This document shows positions 6,934-9,123 of a stretch of DNA of 9,123 nt, one piece after another (the stretch's first letter is position 1; every line of letters begins with the position of its first letter). The stretch spans positions 1-9,123 of the forward strand of contig JAEZAD010000143.1 of NCBI GenBank assembly GCA_023430565.1, read 5' to 3'. Below the pieces are notes generated by a model. It was not told the DNA's origin, did no database searches, and saw nothing but the letters and a program-made list of their open reading frames with translations. Both the position numbers and the translations under genes were made by a program. This stretch comes from Verrucomicrobiota bacterium (GTDB lineage: Bacteria > Verrucomicrobiota > Verrucomicrobiia > Opitutales > Opitutaceae).

Positions 6934-8799
6934 TTGTCTAGTGCAAAAAACAGATTAGGTATCTATTTTTTTTATGATACTCAAGGAAAAGTAGGTTCAT
7001 ATGTAAAGTATATTCTGTCTAGGCTTTCATCACATGTGAGTAGGCTTGTTGTAGTATGTAATGGATATATAACAAAAGATGATAAAAACGACCTTAAGTC
7101 CATCTCATCTGATATCGTTATGATCAACGACTGCTGGCTAAATGCACTAGGCTACCGTGAAGGTATCAAATACATAGGGTGGGACGAAATAGAAAAATAT
7201 GATGAAATGATTTTACTGGACCATTCTATATATGGACCTTTTTTTGATTTTAATGAAATATTCGAAAGTATGAAAGATACAGGAATTGATTTTTGGGGTA
7301 TCACTGAACACCAGGAAGTTTTAAACCTATCGCTTCCCGGTATTGGGGTGTGTGACATTCCCTCACATATTCAGGGGTATTTTATCGCCTTCAAGAATAA
7401 GATTATTAAAAATAAAGTCTTTAGGGGCCTTTGGGATAATTTAAAAGTTAATACATTTGAAGAAATGTTTTGCTACCATGAGAGTGCAATTACAAAAAAA
7501 TTATCTGATCTAGGTTATAAATATCAGGTATACGTTCCTACCACGGATTTAAGGGAATACTCCTATAACGCATTCATAGATGTTCCTCATACTCTTGTTG
7601 AAGAGAGAAAATGTCCATTTGTACATAAACTAATTTTTACCCGAGCCTATGAGGAGGTTTTTTCGAAGTCCTCTGGACAATATGCCTCACGGGTCTTTGA
7701 TTATATTAAAAATAAGACTCAATACAATAGCGATATGATCTGGGAAGACCTTATTCGAACAACAAATCAACTGTTACTGAAAAGAAATCTACATTTAAAT
7801 TATATCCTTCCAGATAATTGTATTGTTGAAAAGAGCAAAACAACATCAAAATTAGCCTTAATGATTCATATCTATTTTAAAGACTTAGTTCAGTATTGTT
7901 TTGAATATGCAAAATCCATGCCGAAGTATACTCATGTATATATTACTGTTATGAGTAATGAAACGAAAGACGAAGTAGAGAAAGTATTTCAACATTTACA
8001 TTGCGAAAAGCTTGAAATTATTTTGATGCCCAATAGGGGCCGTGATGTGGGGTCAATACTGGTTGCACTGAAAGAATTTATATATAGATATGATTATGTT
8101 TGCTTTGTTCATGATAAGAAATCAACACAAGATAAACCATTAACTGTTGGAAGTGATTTTAGCTTCAAGTGTTTCGAAAACCTCTTAGGATCATCTGCCT
8201 TAGTTGAAAATATTATCAATACCTTTGAGCAAAATCCCCGTTTAGGTATGCTTATGCCACCTCCGCCATTACATGGTATCTATCATACGCTAATGTATAA
8301 TGAGTGGGGCGGTAATTATGAGAAGACTGTAGAACTTGCTAAAACCCTTGGTATATCAGTGCCAATTGAATTCCAGTATGAGACGATATCGCCTCTCGGG
8401 ACAATGTTCTGGTTTAGGCCTAAAGCTTTAAAGACCCTAGTTGATTATGGTTGGAATTACTCTGACTTTCCTGTCGAGCCGAACAAAACAGATGGCACTA
8501 TTTTGCATGCAATTGAAAGAATATATGGTTTGGTTGTACAGCATGATGGGTATTACCCTGCCTGGGTTATAAGTTCAAGCTATATGCAAATTGAATTGAC
8601 GAATTTAAATTTCATGTTGAAGAGCAGCTATAAATTGCATAATAGAACTAGTCTGACTGGGAAAGAAGTACTAAAGATTTTAACAGATTATGTTCGAAAC
8701 AAACTAGGGAAATATCCCAGAGTGCAAAGGCTAGTGTCCAGAATGTATAAATTTATAAAAGGACTCTATAGAATGTTGCCCAAAAAACGTAAACCTTAA
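6934..8799 (+). CDS. rgpF: RgpF-type rhamnan synthesis protein, two modules
   Basis: RgpF proteins help build rhamnose polysaccharide backbones on a lipid carrier at the cytoplasmic face of the membrane, most likely as rhamnosyltransferases. The 621 residues are slightly longer than the roughly 580 of streptococcal RgpF. The N-terminal module shows LGIYFFYD (8-15), VVVCNGYI (39-46), YDEMILLDHSIYGPFFDF (89-106), DFWGITEH (119-126) and HIQGYFIAFKN (145-155). The C-terminal module begins with ALMIHIYF (308-315) and shows MPNRGRDVGS (365-374), YDYVCFVHDKKS (386-397), SPLGTMFWFRPKAL (486-499) and DGTILHAIER (520-529). The glycan-family motif RENxGFD, normal for the first module, is replaced by a diverged NDCWLNALGYREG (65-77). 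A basic C-terminal tail (603-621) may touch the membrane. It starts with TTG, two bases after the SDR gene. Family identity is strong; linkage and acceptor are unknown. Confidence 0.88.
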   Translation: MSSAKNRLGIYFFYDTQGKVGSYVKYILSRLSSHVSRLVVVCNGYITKDDKNDLKSISSDIVMINDCWLNALGYREGIKYIGWDEIEKYDEMILLDHSIYGPFFDFNEIFESMKDTGIDFWGITEHQEVLNLSLPGIGVCDIPSHIQGYFIAFKNKIIKNKVFRGLWDNLKVNTFEEMFCYHESAITKKLSDLGYKYQVYVPTTDLREYSYNAFIDVPHTLVEERKCPFVHKLIFTRAYEEVFSKSSGQYASRVFDYIKNKTQYNSDMIWEDLIRTTNQLLLKRNLHLNYILPDNCIVEKSKTTSKLALMIHIYFKDLVQYCFEYAKSMPKYTHVYITVMSNETKDEVEKVFQHLHCEKLEIILMPNRGRDVGSILVALKEFIYRYDYVCFVHDKKSTQDKPLTVGSDFSFKCFENLLGSSALVENIINTFEQNPRLGMLMPPPPLHGIYHTLMYNEWGGNYEKTVELAKTLGISVPIEFQYETISPLGTMFWFRPKALKTLVDYGWNYSDFPVEPNKTDGTILHAIERIYGLVVQHDGYYPAWVISSSYMQIELTNLNFMLKSSYKLHNRTSLTGKEVLKILTDYVRNKLGKYPRVQRLVSRMYKFIKGLYRMLPKKRKP

Positions 8800-8823
8800 A
8801 TTTATATAAAACGGTGAGCATAT

Positions 8824-9123
8824 ATGTTTTCAAAAGTTAAATCTTTAATAGAGTTTTATAAAGAGATAATTAGCAGTAGACAGCTGTTTTTTACACTGGC
8901 CAAGAATGATTTTAAGGCAAAATACTCAGGTTCAGTATTTGGTATTTTATGGGCCTTTATTCAACCACTCATGACAATCCTTGTTTTTTGGTTTATATTC
9001 CAGGTGGGCTTTAAGTCTTCTCCCATACAAGGGTATCCATTTATATTGTGGTTTGCTTGTGGCTATATTCCGTGGGTATATTTCTCTGATGCTGTATTAT
9101 CAGCATCTTCCTGTCTGTATGAC
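8824..9123 (+). CDS. ABC-2 type polysaccharide export permease, 3' truncated by the window edge
   Basis: My own translation gives exactly 100 residues, open to the last base of the window, beginning with MFSKVKSLIEFYKEIISSRQ. LAKNDFKAKYSGSVFGILWA (25-44) with the following FIQPLM is the classical entry into the transmembrane domain of Wzm/RgpC/TagG permeases: an amphipathic segment then KY.GS.xG.LWA.IQP. Hydrophobic stretches at about 40-63 and 72-93 are the first two membrane helices; a full member has about 260-270 residues and six helices. GGTGAG at 8813-8818 serves as ribosome binding site, and the gene follows rgpF after 24 bases. It should export the finished or lipid-linked chain across the membrane with an ATPase partner expected downstream. 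Which substrate it moves is inferred from the cluster. Confidence 0.9.
   Translation, partial: MFSKVKSLIEFYKEIISSRQLFFTLAKNDFKAKYSGSVFGILWAFIQPLMTILVFWFIFQVGFKSSPIQGYPFILWFACGYIPWVYFSDAVLSASSCLYD

Overview
The window looks like a surface-polysaccharide locus from a low-to-moderate GC Gram-positive bacterium (Bacillota, probably a member of the Clostridia; this is an inference from strong GGAGG-type ribosome binding sites, TTG start codons, the RgpF-type gene and protein character, and no genus can be named). All nine genes read rightward and are tightly packed. Both end genes run off the window: the first lacks its 5' end and the last lacks its 3' end. There is no gene-free stretch longer than 75 bases and no RNA gene, mobile element, CRISPR array or long repeat.

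Left part (1-2611): a polytopic membrane protein of the O-antigen ligase / Wzy_C family with a large extracytoplasmic insert, overlapping by one base (TAATG) a family 2 glycosyltransferase of the rhamnosyltransferase-like kind. A 74-base gap follows, with a good candidate sigma-A promoter (TTGTTT, 17-base spacer, TATAAT).

Middle part (2686-6039): the complete four-step dTDP-L-rhamnose pathway in the order rmlA, rmlC, rmlB, rmlD. Together these turn glucose-1-phosphate and dTTP into dTDP-L-rhamnose.

Right part (6086-9123): an SDR-family sugar-nucleotide epimerase/reductase that may make a second deoxysugar, a two-module RgpF-type rhamnan synthesis protein, and the first 100 residues of an ABC-2 polysaccharide export permease (Wzm/RgpC/TagG type), whose ATPase partner would be expected just downstream. 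Sampled base composition drops from about 43-53% GC in rmlA-rmlB to about 28-45% from rmlD onward, hinting that the right part has a different history.

Read together, the genes describe synthesis of the activated sugar, assembly of a rhamnose-rich chain in the cytoplasm, export by an ABC transporter and possibly transfer to a surface acceptor by the Wzy_C protein. This resembles the S-layer glycan clusters of Geobacillus/Paenibacillus and the rhamnan clusters of streptococci. The parts are from known families; the least explained items are the insert domain of the ligase, the exact product of the SDR enzyme and the diverged N-terminal module of the RgpF protein.
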